A stretch of 64,000 nucleotides of DNA from Haloferax sp046557615 (GTDB lineage: Archaea > Halobacteriota > Halobacteria > Halobacteriales > Haloferacaceae): contig NZ_JBKIII010000002.1 of assembly GCF_046557615.1 (NCBI RefSeq), positions 1-64,000 on the forward strand, read 5' to 3'. The notes beneath the pieces are model-generated. The model ran no database searches, had not been told where the DNA came from, and saw only the letters and a list, made by a program, of their open reading frames with translations. Position 1 is the stretch's first letter. Each line of letters opens with the position of its first letter. Made by a program: the position numbers and the translations under genes. Of this stretch, positions 18,539-27,808 are shown in pieces.

Positions 18539-19942
18539 CTAGTGGTGTTCGTGTCCACTCATGTCACCTCCTTCGACGACGTGTTGCTGGTCCGGTAAGA
18601 ACGTGGTTGGCTCCTGCTTGAACGCTTCTTTACACCGCGTCGAACAGAAGTAGAACGTCTCGCCATCGTAGGTCGCAGACGGCCTGTCATCGTCGGTCCG
18701 CATTCCACAGACTGGGTCACGGTACGGACCCGGGGCACCGAGTCCACGCCGGTAGACGTACAGCAAGAACCCCGAGAGTGCGAACGCAACCACGTTGAGA
18801 TAGAACGTGTAGTCGAGTTCGAAGTACGTCTGTTCGGTCGCTGTCTGCCCACCAGCAAGATTGGGAACAATTCCGAGGGTGGCGAACAACTCCTCCATGA
18901 GGAAGCCAGTAAACGCCATCGTCACGAAGAACACGGCGAGAATGTACAGCATCACCTTCCAGCCGTAGTATTTCCGATAGACGTTCAACACGGGAATCGT
19001 GATGAGGTCGGCATAGACGAATGCGATGACTCCCGCGAAACTAATTCCCCCACCCCAGAGTGCGACTGCGAACGGGACGTTTCCCATGCTGCCGACGAAA
19101 CTAATGACGGCGATAGCGACGCCCATGATTGCGTTCTCGGCGCTCACGAGTATGCTATCTCCTTGCAGGAAGAGTGCGTTCCACACCCACTGTGGCACGA
19201 AGACGATGACGAATCCCGAGATGAGGAACCCGGCGACCACGTCCTTCCAAATCATCGACCACTCCTTGCGGTACTGGTTGCCGAGTTTGTACCACCCGCC
19301 CCACGACAGCAGTTCCTCGCGCCAGTTACCGCGACTCGAAACTTCCTGCTGGTACGTTTCCAGACATCCCGCAGAGCAGAATTTCAGAACCTCGCCGCCA
19401 TCTGTCTGCACTGCGTACTCGTCTTTGCCCAGCATCCCACAGGTTGGGTCTTCGGTGATGCCCTGTTCGCGGTCGTGGAGATTCAACTCCGCCCGAACCT
19501 CGTCGAAGAGGTTCTTCGGGAGCGTCACGTGGACGATGAGTGCCATCACGGCGATAAGGATGACGCCACCCAGCAGTTCGGCGACCAGAAACTCCCAGCC
19601 GAGGAGGATGAGTATCATCAACCCGAGTTCGACGATGAGGTTCGTCGAAGCGAACATGAACGCGAGAACGTTCACTGCGTGTGCGCCCTTCTTGAACAGC
19701 CCCCTCCCGATTGCGACGGCTCCGAAACTACACCCACTGCTCGCAGCGCCAAACAGCGTCGCCTTCGTGAGGCCACCGAGGTCGTCATTTCCCAACACCC
19801 GTGCCATTCGCTCTTTCGAGACGTACAGTTGGACGAGGCTCGTGATGACGAGTCCCATAATAATCGCCCACGCGGCCGTCCAGAGGAAGCCGACACCGAT
19901 TCGTAACGATTCGAGGATTCCATCGACGAGCGCGGCTTGCAT
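18539..19942 (-). CDS. UPF0718/DUF318-type permease with two YHS metal-binding domains
   Basis: 467 residues from the ATG at 19942. A permease core of about eight helices is split in two halves. Between the halves (about 165-200) lies a YHS/TRASH domain (DPTCGMLG, then KFCSAGC), and a second YHS domain (DPVCGMRT, then FYFCSTRC) is at the C-terminus, which ends in a His cluster (GHEHH). YHS domains bind soft metals, so a copper or related metal transport role is inferred. The SSGCSFGAVAIGRG segment is typical of the permease family. It is divergent from the halocyanin gene and near copB. Confidence 0.85.
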   Translation of the reverse strand: MQAALVDGILESLRIGVGFLWTAAWAIIMGLVITSLVQLYVSKERMARVLGNDDLGGLTKATLFGAASSGCSFGAVAIGRGLFKKGAHAVNVLAFMFASTNLIVELGLMILILLGWEFLVAELLGGVILIAVMALIVHVTLPKNLFDEVRAELNLHDREQGITEDPTCGMLGKDEYAVQTDGGEVLKFCSAGCLETYQQEVSSRGNWREELLSWGGWYKLGNQYRKEWSMIWKDVVAGFLISGFVIVFVPQWVWNALFLQGDSILVSAENAIMGVAIAVISFVGSMGNVPFAVALWGGGISFAGVIAFVYADLITIPVLNVYRKYYGWKVMLYILAVFFVTMAFTGFLMEELFATLGIVPNLAGGQTATEQTYFELDYTFYLNVVAFALSGFLLYVYRRGLGAPGPYRDPVCGMRTDDDRPSATYDGETFYFCSTRCKEAFKQEPTTFLPDQQHVVEGGDMSGHEHH

Positions 19943-20194
19943 ACTGAAAGATACGTTACCATCGTCTTTGCCTGCTTCTCTTCGCAATCCAAAGTCTCGA
20001 ATACAATATTCCTACACATCGAAAGAGAGTGCGGGACCAACTCCCGAACCGTGCAGGAGGTCACTCGAACGAGTCTGGTCGTCGAATCTCGGCCTATCTA
20101 CTGACTCGTGAACGTAACGTCGTTGTCGATTCTCAGACTCAAGAAATCAACTTCCACCCTATATCCACAGGAAACCAATTTTCAGACAGAGACC

Positions 20195-20890
20195 ATGACT
20201 GACAATTCACTTAGTCGCCGCCGAATCCTTCAGTTGACCGGCGGTGCCACCATAGTCGGACTCGCTGGCTGTGTCGGCGTCCCGACTAACACGCAACGAA
20301 CTCCTCCGCAAACGGGCGTCCACACACCAGCGGACCACCACGACGAGGGGGGAATGACTACCCACCACGACGACCAGATGGGTCACGGCCACCGTGGTGG
20401 TGACGACGACGGCGCGACAGATTCCGACGACGACCACACCGAACCAATCGGCCCGCCGACAGACCGCGCCGAAGTTGCGATGCGAACCACCTCGGCGGGA
20501 TTCCACTTCGAACCCCACGTCGTGCGCGTCAACACGGGTGGGACGGTAACCTTCGTCAACGAAAGCGGAACGCACTCGACGACGGCGTACCATCCGGATA
20601 ACGGCCAGCCACAACTCGTTCCGGATGGCGCAGCATCGTGGGACAGTGGCATCCTGACCGAACGCGCTGCGACCTTCGAACACACGTTCGATGTCGAGGG
20701 TGTGTATCACTACTACTGCATCCCGCACGAAGCCCTTGAGATGATTGCCACCGTCATCGTTGGCTATCCCGACCCGGACGAGCAGGTGGCACTCCGCGAG
20801 ATTCCCGCAGACAAGTCCGAACCAATCAAGCGGAAACTGGCCGAGTTGAACGAGATGACGAGGAAGGCGCTCGCAGAAGACGACCAATAA
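20195..20890 (+). CDS. Halocyanin-like blue-copper lipoprotein with His-rich linker
   Basis: 231 residues. Tat motif SRRRIL and lipobox LAGC (C26) anchor it outside the membrane. A long His/Asp-rich linker (about 45-85, with HHDEGG and HGHRGG) precedes a plastocyanin-like domain. Copper ligands are expected at H127 or H133 (GTHSTTAYH), C175, H178 and M183 (CIPHEALEM). It could carry electrons or buffer copper outside the cell. The ATG at 20195 follows an A/T-rich stretch. Its neighbours, a YHS permease and a CPH-class pump, support a copper link. Confidence 0.9.
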   Translation: MTDNSLSRRRILQLTGGATIVGLAGCVGVPTNTQRTPPQTGVHTPADHHDEGGMTTHHDDQMGHGHRGGDDDGATDSDDDHTEPIGPPTDRAEVAMRTTSAGFHFEPHVVRVNTGGTVTFVNESGTHSTTAYHPDNGQPQLVPDGAASWDSGILTERAATFEHTFDVEGVYHYYCIPHEALEMIATVIVGYPDPDEQVALREIPADKSEPIKRKLAELNEMTRKALAEDDQ

Positions 20891-21276
20891 GACGATATCG
20901 CGTTCGCCCGCCCTCGACTTACTTACTCGACGAGTCGAAGAACGACGAACGTCACCACGAAACCGAACACGGTGAGTCCGATATCTCGAACGGCGTGGAA
21001 GACGAGCGTAGCTGTTCTGTGAGGGTGTGAGTTCTGTGGAGGGCGACGACAGCCAGCACTGCCAGCGAGACAGTGGGAGGTACTCGTTCCGTGTCGATGC
21101 TGTGGTTACTCGGGGCTCAGTTCGTTGCTCGGCTTTGTTTTCGAAGGAACGTAGACGCCTAACCCACCGAATCGAAGCAAGAATCCGAATAAGTCTGGCG
21201 CTCGTATGTTGTGTTATGTGTTGTCATTCGACGCCACACTCGGAGCGCGTCGCGTACTGACATGCAGTGATGACCC
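20891..21276. other. 386-bp gap between halocyanin and copB
   Basis: No intact gene is evident. On the minus strand a frame ending at a TAA (20923-20925) encodes a hydrophobic stretch (ATLVFHAVRDIGLTVFGFVV) that looks protein-like but lacks a usable start before a stop, so it may be a remnant. The 3' end of the gap is less GC-rich and probably carries the copB promoter. Confidence 0.4.
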
Positions 21277-23409
21277 ATGACTGAACCCCACCACGACCAC
21301 TCAGATGCGCACGCCTCGCACGACCAGCACGCGCACGCACCCTCCGACGAACACGACCGTGGCGCTGTGGACGCCAGCCCACACGACGACAGTGACCAGC
21401 ACCACGAACGCACAGGTCACAAAGCCCACACCGACCACACGGGCCACGAACAGATGTTTCGCCGTCGGTTCTGGGTGTCGCTCGTCCTCTCGATTCCGGT
21501 CATCTTCTTTAGTGAGTTCATCCAGGGCGTCTTCGGCTACACTGCGCCGGTGTTCCCGGGGAGTTTCCTGATTACGCCCGTCCTCTCTGTCGTCATCTTC
21601 GCCTACGGTGGCCTCCCGTTCCTCTCGATGGCCCGCACCGAGTTGCAGAACCGCGAACCGGGGATGATGATGCTCATCTCGCTCGCTATCACTGTCGCGT
21701 TCGGCTACTCCATCGCGAGCCTGTTCATTCCGGGGACGACGCCGTTCTTCTGGGAACTCGTCACGCTTATCGACATCATGCTGTTGGGTCACTGGATGGA
21801 GATGCGCTCTGTCCGGCAGGCTTCCGGTGCGCTGGACGAGTTGGCGAAACTCATGCCCGACACCGCAGAGCGAGTGACCGAGAGCGGTGACACCGAAGAA
21901 GTCTCAGTTTCAGACCTCTCGGAGGGTGATGTCGTCCTCGTTCGACCGGGGGCGAGCGTTCCGGCCGACGGCGAAGTCGTTGTGGGCGACTCCTCAGTGG
22001 ACGAGTCGATGATTACAGGCGAATCGCGGTCAGTCGAAAAAACACCCGGCGCGGAGGTCATCGCAGGCACGGTCAATCAGGACGGTAGCTTGCGAGTTCG
22101 AGTGACGAAAACAGGCGACGAAACCGCACTCGCGGGCATCATGCGCCTCGTCGAAGAAGCACAGCAATCCAAATCCCGAACCCAGTTGTTGGCCGACCGA
22201 GCCGCGGGATGGCTGTTCTACGTCGCACTCGCGGTGGCCGGAGTTACGGCCGTCGCGTGGGTTCTCGCGACCGGGTTCAACATCGCGGTCCTCGAGCGCG
22301 TCGTCACGGTCCTCGTCATCGCCTGTCCACACGCTCTCGGCCTCGCGGTTCCGCTCGTCGTCGCCATCAACACCTCGACTGCGGCACAGAACGGGATGCT
22401 CATCCGCGACCGAATCGCCATGGAAGAAGCCCGAAATCTGGACACGGTGATGTTCGACAAGACGGGGACGCTCACCAAGGGCGAACAGGGCGTCGTCGCG
22501 GTCGAAACGACGGGTGACTGGGACGAACAGCGAGCCTTCGAGGTTGCCGCGGGCGTCGAAGGTGACTCCGAACACATGATTGCGCGGGCGATTCGAACCG
22601 CCGCCGAAGAACGCGGCATCGAACGCGCGAGCGTCTCTCACTTCGAGAACCTGCGTGGACTCGGCGTCAAAGCGACCGTCGGAAACGAGACAGTCCACCT
22701 TGGCGGCCCCAACCTCGTCGAAAAACTCGGCATCGACCGCCCGGCGAACGTCAGGGCATTCGCAGACGACGCGGGAGAAAACGCCCAGACCGTCATCTAC
22801 CTCATCCGCGAAGAGTCGGAGGTCGGTGCGGCGTTCGCCCTCGCCGACGTCATCCGTGAGGAGAGCAGACAGGCTATCGACGCGCTCCACGCGATGGGTA
22901 TCGAAGTCGCGATGCTGACCGGCGACTCGGACGACGTTGCGAGGGCCGTCGCCGACGAACTTGGTATCGACCAGTACTTCGCCGAGGTGCTTCCCGAGGA
23001 GAAAGACACGAAAGTCGCACGACTCCAGTCCGAAGGCAAGTTGGTTGCGATGGTCGGCGACGGTGTGAACGACGCTCCTGCGCTTGCACGGGCGGATGTC
23101 GGTATCGCCATCGGGTCGGGGACGGACGTGGCTATCGAGTCGGGCGATATCATCCTCGTGGACAACAACCCGCTCGACGTGGTTCGACTGATTCGACTCT
23201 CGAAGGCTAGCTACCGGAAGATGCAGGAGAACCTCGTCTGGGCGACGGGATACAACGTCTTTGCTCTTCCACTCGCGGCGGGCATTCTCGCCCCCATCGG
23301 GATACTGCTCTCTCCTGCGCTTGGTGCGGTGTTCATGTCGCTCTCGACGATTATCGTCGCCATCAACGCGAGACGGCTCAGGGGAGTCGATTTATCGACG
23401 AAAAACTGA
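21277..23409 (+). CDS. copB: CPH-type heavy-metal P1B-ATPase CopB
   Basis: 710 residues. The first 58 residues are a His/Asp-rich tail (over a dozen His) in place of an HMA domain. The actuator has TGES (247-250), the ion-binding helix has CPH (350-352) instead of CPC, and the phosphorylation motif is DKTGT (394-398). A GDGVNDAPAL hinge follows. The CPH class (P1B-3, CopB) exports Cu(II) or Cu(I), so its role differs from CopA. It ends 12 bp from the convergent transducer gene. Confidence 0.93.
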   Translation: MTEPHHDHSDAHASHDQHAHAPSDEHDRGAVDASPHDDSDQHHERTGHKAHTDHTGHEQMFRRRFWVSLVLSIPVIFFSEFIQGVFGYTAPVFPGSFLITPVLSVVIFAYGGLPFLSMARTELQNREPGMMMLISLAITVAFGYSIASLFIPGTTPFFWELVTLIDIMLLGHWMEMRSVRQASGALDELAKLMPDTAERVTESGDTEEVSVSDLSEGDVVLVRPGASVPADGEVVVGDSSVDESMITGESRSVEKTPGAEVIAGTVNQDGSLRVRVTKTGDETALAGIMRLVEEAQQSKSRTQLLADRAAGWLFYVALAVAGVTAVAWVLATGFNIAVLERVVTVLVIACPHALGLAVPLVVAINTSTAAQNGMLIRDRIAMEEARNLDTVMFDKTGTLTKGEQGVVAVETTGDWDEQRAFEVAAGVEGDSEHMIARAIRTAAEERGIERASVSHFENLRGLGVKATVGNETVHLGGPNLVEKLGIDRPANVRAFADDAGENAQTVIYLIREESEVGAAFALADVIREESRQAIDALHAMGIEVAMLTGDSDDVARAVADELGIDQYFAEVLPEEKDTKVARLQSEGKLVAMVGDGVNDAPALARADVGIAIGSGTDVAIESGDIILVDNNPLDVVRLIRLSKASYRKMQENLVWATGYNVFALPLAAGILAPIGILLSPALGAVFMSLSTIIVAINARRLRGVDLSTKN

Positions 23410-23421
23410 GCGAAAAACCGA

Positions 23422-25254
23422 TTATTGAATCTGTTTCAATGGTCGTGGTTCGCTCGCCGTCTCGCACTGGAACGTATCGAGTTGGCGTTGCAGGGTGCCA
23501 GTCTGTTCGGTTAGGGCATCGAGTTGGCTTCGAATCTCCGAAATCCGGTGTGTTCTGGACTCGGTTCGGTCTGCGAGCGTCTCGCTCTGGTCGGCGACAG
23601 CACGCGAGCGCTCGGCGACTCTGATAATCGCATCGACCACCTGTTCGGTCGTTCGAGCCCCATCGTCGGTCGCGGCCGCAACCTCGTTGACCGAGGTATC
23701 GACGCCATCGACGGTCTTTGCGAGTTGTGTAAAGGAGTCACCCGCTTCGGTCGTGGTCTCTTTTCCAGTCTGGAGTTGTGCCTTCGTGTGAGCCATCTCT
23801 GCTTGAACGCGATTGACGTCCTCGATCGTCTCGCTGACCGTCTCCTCGATTGCGGACGAGTGGCTCTGCGTCTGGTCGGCGAGCGTTTTAACTTCGTCAG
23901 CGACGACGGCGAACCCTTCGCTCCCGTTGTCTGCGCGTGCCGCCTCGATGTTGGCGTTCAGTGCCAACGTGTTCGTCTGCTTGGCAATCCCTTCGATGAG
24001 ATCTGTACTCTGGGAGACGTCGTCCATTCGGGTATCGAGCGATTCGACGAGTTCGGCGAGTTCGCCGACGCTCTCTTCGATAGTTTCGATTGCTTCGATT
24101 GCCTCAGTTGCGGTTCCACTGCCGACGGCCGCCGCCTCTGCGGCGGTTCCTGCTTCTTCGGAGACTTGGTCGGCGTTCGCGGCAATCTCTTCGATAGCCG
24201 CCGAGAGGCTACTCAGTTCGTCGGTGGTCGATTCGAGATTTCGTGCCTGTTCGCGTACCGCTGTTGCGAACTCCCGAATATCGGTTGCGAGTTGTTGTTG
24301 ACTCTGCTCGAGTGCTTCGGCATCGTCGTGAACGGAGCGCGTCGTCTGTTCGACGGTCCGTGCGAACTCGCGTAGGTCCACGATGGTCGTCGAGAGTTCC
24401 CCTTTCATCTGGACGAACGCATCGCTGATTGCTTCGATAGCTTTGATACCGGACCCCTGCGGCGGGTTCGCGGTGAAATCACCGTTCGAGACTGCGTCCA
24501 TCGCGGCGGCGAGTTCGTCGGCTTGAACCAGGAGTTGCTCGTTGAGGCGTTCGACTTTGGCCTTCGCTTTTTCGCTGTCTTCGACGTTCACGAGTTGCTT
24601 TCTGGTCTCTTCGCGAGAGCGCTCGATAGAGAACCAGTTCGTGACGAGCGCCGTCGAGAGTCCGATAATGAACAGTGCGTGTACGACTGCCCAGCCCATC
24701 GGATTGGCAACCGCATCGGGGTGGTTGTACACCACTTCCGGATACGTCATCCCGAAGAGTGCGTGTTCACCGGCGACGTACAGAATCCCGACGATGAACG
24801 GAAGCCAGTCTTCGTACACGGCGATGACTCCCACGACCACGAAAAAGTGGAAGTGCGCTTCGATGAATCCTCCCGAGTAGTACACCAGAACGGCAGAAGC
24901 CGTCATCAACCCCATCGACGCGATGGCACTCCGCGCCCGCCGAGGTAACCACGGAAGACTTGCGACTAACACGAAGCCAACGACGAGCCCGACACCCGCG
25001 ACGAGGTGTTCGAACGGAACTGCAGTGAACGTCGCCCCGGTGAGATACGGGTCGGTCCCCGAGAAACTCCCGAGGAGGAACAAGAACGGTGCGTGGGCAG
25101 CCAAGAGAAGAACGATATTTCGATGGCGTCGTTTCCACGCTACATCTGGAATAGAATCGCCTTTTGGAATGTATTTGAGTGTGTCCAGAATCTTCCTTTT
25201 CAATACCTGCGCTCGCTTTTGACGAATGTTCACTTCTTCTCCAGCTGTTCTCAT
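23422..25254 (-). CDS. Membrane methyl-accepting transducer (Htr/MCP)
   Basis: About 610 residues from the ATG at 25254; a GTG three codons earlier is possible. Residues 45-215 form a six-helix membrane sensor containing GGFIEAHFHFFVVV, a motif of a helix bundle found on various prokaryotic signalling proteins. A HAMP-like linker follows (MDAVSNGDFTA). The C-terminal methyl-accepting domain has the conserved hairpin tip IAKQTNTLALNANIEAARA, which contacts CheA/CheW. It relays a membrane signal to the archaellum motor. The ligand is unknown, and no other chemotaxis gene is in the window. Confidence 0.9.
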   Translation of the reverse strand: MRTAGEEVNIRQKRAQVLKRKILDTLKYIPKGDSIPDVAWKRRHRNIVLLLAAHAPFLFLLGSFSGTDPYLTGATFTAVPFEHLVAGVGLVVGFVLVASLPWLPRRARSAIASMGLMTASAVLVYYSGGFIEAHFHFFVVVGVIAVYEDWLPFIVGILYVAGEHALFGMTYPEVVYNHPDAVANPMGWAVVHALFIIGLSTALVTNWFSIERSREETRKQLVNVEDSEKAKAKVERLNEQLLVQADELAAAMDAVSNGDFTANPPQGSGIKAIEAISDAFVQMKGELSTTIVDLREFARTVEQTTRSVHDDAEALEQSQQQLATDIREFATAVREQARNLESTTDELSSLSAAIEEIAANADQVSEEAGTAAEAAAVGSGTATEAIEAIETIEESVGELAELVESLDTRMDDVSQSTDLIEGIAKQTNTLALNANIEAARADNGSEGFAVVADEVKTLADQTQSHSSAIEETVSETIEDVNRVQAEMAHTKAQLQTGKETTTEAGDSFTQLAKTVDGVDTSVNEVAAATDDGARTTEQVVDAIIRVAERSRAVADQSETLADRTESRTHRISEIRSQLDALTEQTGTLQRQLDTFQCETASEPRPLKQIQ

Positions 25255-25669
25255 GGAAGCCACATTCGTGTTACAGGTAAAATCAGTTCTCCCTCACATA
25301 TCAGATATGATATTACCTAGTTGTGTGGTAAAGGGGTTCAAATACCAACACTGAGGTTCCTCTCCAGATCTATGTCAAAGCCTCGCTAATATTTGTTAAT
25401 CAATTTTGAAATTAAACGGTGATGCGATTTCTGACTGCTGCGAAGCGACAGTGAAATCCCGAACGAAGCGTGCATCGGCACTCCACTCAACTCACTCACT
25501 ACCCGTAGCGGACGACTATTCTGTTATCGTCGTTCAGGCCTCCTCGTTTGCCCACCAATTGTGTTTGTATGATACACGATTGGTCCTTGCTCCCACGATT
25601 CTCACGTGCAATTCTCAGCACGACAACGATGGCAGCACAACTCCTGAATTGCGACCGTCGTATCGCGTG
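25255..25669. other. 415-bp intergenic stretch, A/T-rich on its left
   Basis: The left part (25270-25420) is A/T-rich and likely holds the promoter of the transducer. On the minus strand a short frame ending at TGA (25534-25536) reads HNWWANEEA at its end, which resembles a real C-terminus, but a stop lies about 26 codons upstream and no start was found. It may be a gene remnant. Confidence 0.4.
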
Positions 25670-26263
25670 TTATCGCTCGAATCGAATCGCGTAGTGATAC
25701 GGCGGGAGTTCGATGGACGTTGTTGACCTCACGTCCACAGCGTCCTGTACGGCTGTGTTCGTCTCTTCGGGCGACATCCGTAACTCGGTTGGCGGGCCTC
25801 GTGGTTTTCCGCCGACAGTGGTCGTCTCTCGCGGGTGGTCGTGCCAGTTGACGACGACGAGTTGACCGCCGTCTCGAAGAGTGTCGAACGCTTGCTGGAT
25901 GAGTTTCGTTTTATCCTCGACACCGTGGAGTGTGTTCGCCAGCAAGACGACGTCAACACGCTCTGTAAGGTGTGCATCAAGTTCTCTCGCATCTCCGTGA
26001 AGCGCGACGATATTCTCGATAGCTTGCTGTTCGGCGAGATGTTCGAGTTCGCGGAGTACAGACTCGTCGATATCGAGTGCATAGACTGGGTTTGGCTCGA
26101 CGATTCGAGCCGCAGGGAGTGCAAAGTAGCCATTCCCGCAGGCGATTTCGGCAACCGTACAGTCGGAGGTCAGGCCCAACTGCCGAAGCGTCTCACCCGG
26201 TGTCGGCCACAGTCTTCCCCACCAGTCCCAATCTGGTTGCCTCGTGTTCTGGAAGATGTCCAT
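25670..26263 (-). CDS. SAM-dependent class I methyltransferase
   Basis: 197 residues. Motif I VAEIACGNGYFALP binds SAM, YALDIDES is the acidic end of strand 2, and VDVVLLANTLHGV and LRDGGQLVVVNWHD are motifs of strands 4 and 5. It belongs to the UbiE/methyltransferase-11 type. The substrate is unknown. No signal peptide. It lies downstream of a membrane glycosyltransferase on the same strand with a 46-bp gap. Confidence 0.88.
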   Translation of the reverse strand: MDIFQNTRQPDWDWWGRLWPTPGETLRQLGLTSDCTVAEIACGNGYFALPAARIVEPNPVYALDIDESVLRELEHLAEQQAIENIVALHGDARELDAHLTERVDVVLLANTLHGVEDKTKLIQQAFDTLRDGGQLVVVNWHDHPRETTTVGGKPRGPPTELRMSPEETNTAVQDAVDVRSTTSIELPPYHYAIRFER

Positions 26264-26309
26264 GCACGGTACTCGAATGCTGGGTTAGATAACCGCTTAG
26301 GTCTCGTAA

Positions 26310-27509
26310 TCAGCGATTGCCGACTTTTTTCGTCACTCGGAACTCCTTTGGTGGGTTGAGGATGCCGACGATCGTTCCCATCGAGTGGACGAGCGTGACG
26401 ATTGGAGCGAGCGGCATCGCCAGTGCCCACGCGAGCGTTTCGCCGCCGTAGTACACCACGCCACGGAGGTACCAATACAGCGTGAGAACGCCCATCCCTA
26501 TCGAGACGAGTGTGAAAAAGCCAGTTGCGGCGACGCCGATTCCGAGTACCGACAACGGGACGACGACGAGCGTCACGACTGGCGAGAGTGCCCACGCGTA
26601 GTTGCGAACACGGGTCAGCAGTTGATACACGAACGGCAACTCGGCAGAGGATTGCAGGTTGCCTGCTGCCCACCGCCGACGCTGTTCGAGAATCTCTTTC
26701 AGCGATGGGGGTGCCTCGTTGGCACAGGTTGCGGTCGCGAGTTCGAACGAGAAACTATCGAGTTGCTGGGCGGCCGCCCAGACGAACGCAGTATCTTCGA
26801 CGAGCGTTTCGCGGTCCCACGTCACCTCTTCTTCGACAGATTGCCGGACGGCGATGCCGCCACCCCACGCGAACAGCGGAATCGACAGTCGAGCGAACGC
26901 ACGTTGCTCGATTTGGACACCCATCCGGTACACGTCTGCGAGGTAGGAAAAGACCGACCCGGTCCGACGTGGCCGTTCACGGAGTTGAACGACGTCGGCA
27001 TCTGGGAGTCCGTCGAACGATTCGACGAGGCTGTCTTCGTCGAGATAGAGGACGAACTCGCGGCCACACGCCAAATGCTGCCGTGCCCACTCGATAGCAC
27101 GTCCCTTTCTAACCGCCGAACACTCGAAGTCGTCGGGAACGGCGTGGACGACGGCACCGTCGATTTCGATGTCACGCTCAGCGATGACGTGAACGTCGTC
27201 GAGTTCTGTGGGGAGCGAATCGACAGTCTCCTGTACGACACTGGCGGCATCGACGGTGAGGATTCGAACCTGAATGTCGTCACCACCGTGGACTGGTTTC
27301 GGAGAGTCGTATCCCGCTCCGACGACGTACGTGAGGACGACCCAGATGAGTGCGGTTCCGGCGAACAGGGCTGTCGTCCCGACGAGCAGGAGTTCGAATA
27401 CTGCGAGCCAATCGACGAACCCCGGTGAGAGCCACGGCACGACCGTCGCAACTGCGGTCAACACTGTCACCGCAGCGACGCCAACGAGTGCGATACGTTC
27501 GAGTTTCAT
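26310..27509 (-). CDS. Membrane glycosyltransferase family 2
   Basis: 399 residues. Two N-terminal helices precede a cytoplasmic GT-A domain with LYLDEDS (DxD-type metal site), TLVEDTAF and the EQRRRWAAG motif (Q/RxxRW), as in processive GT2 enzymes. Three or four C-terminal helices follow. It likely transfers sugars to a lipid or growing polysaccharide at the inner membrane face. Strand 1 of the GT domain is atypical (VRILTVDAASVVQETVDSL). It is divergent from the MFS gene. Confidence 0.88.
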   Translation of the reverse strand: MKLERIALVGVAAVTVLTAVATVVPWLSPGFVDWLAVFELLLVGTTALFAGTALIWVVLTYVVGAGYDSPKPVHGGDDIQVRILTVDAASVVQETVDSLPTELDDVHVIAERDIEIDGAVVHAVPDDFECSAVRKGRAIEWARQHLACGREFVLYLDEDSLVESFDGLPDADVVQLRERPRRTGSVFSYLADVYRMGVQIEQRAFARLSIPLFAWGGGIAVRQSVEEEVTWDRETLVEDTAFVWAAAQQLDSFSFELATATCANEAPPSLKEILEQRRRWAAGNLQSSAELPFVYQLLTRVRNYAWALSPVVTLVVVPLSVLGIGVAATGFFTLVSIGMGVLTLYWYLRGVVYYGGETLAWALAMPLAPIVTLVHSMGTIVGILNPPKEFRVTKKVGNR

Positions 27510-27735
27510 TCGTCACATCGCTGCGGTTGGTCTCACTTTAGTCGAGAACTTCGTCACCCCGTATTGGGCCGATTTCTGCCCAATTAACGCCGTTTTCCCC
27601 GTCTCTTTTCGGGTCAATTTCTTCTTTGACTGACGCGTGGGAGGTTGTCAGCGACGTACTTGCCCACATTTCGAAATCCAACAACCGGGTACAGGGTACA
27701 GAGAGCAGGTGTATTCACGAAATTAGCAAAGATGT

Positions 27736-27743
27736 GCTTATTC
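27736..27743 (+). promoter_or_regulatory. TATA box serving the mini-ORF/MFS transcript
   Basis: GCTTATTC is centred 27 bp before the ATG at 27767. The window 25-35 bp before the MFS ATG (27805) is GC-rich without a TATA-like element. Transcription is therefore expected to begin at or near 27767. Confidence 0.45.
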
Positions 27744-27766
27744 TCTGTGCTGTCGTCTAGCACACC

Positions 27767-27808
27767 ATGACCGCGCACCGCCTCCACATCACCGGTGAAC
27801 TGCTATGA
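27767..27808 (+). CDS. 13-codon upstream mini-ORF overlapping the MFS start
   Basis: Reads MTAHRLHITGELL and stops at TGA (27806-27808), which overlaps the MFS ATG (27805) in an ATGA arrangement. Its ATG stands 27 bp after a TATA box, so a leaderless transcript would start translation here and reach the MFS gene by termination-reinitiation. It could be a regulatory leader peptide or a by-chance frame. Confidence 0.35.
   Translation: MTAHRLHITGELL

Noticed and set aside
20923..21060. Hydrophobic minus-strand frame before copB
   Set aside because: It looks protein-like but has no usable start before an upstream stop; listed only as a possible remnant in the gap entry.
25455..25620. Short minus-strand frame ending HNWWANEEA
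   Set aside because: Only about 26 codons after an in-frame stop and no start codon; too little to call a gene.
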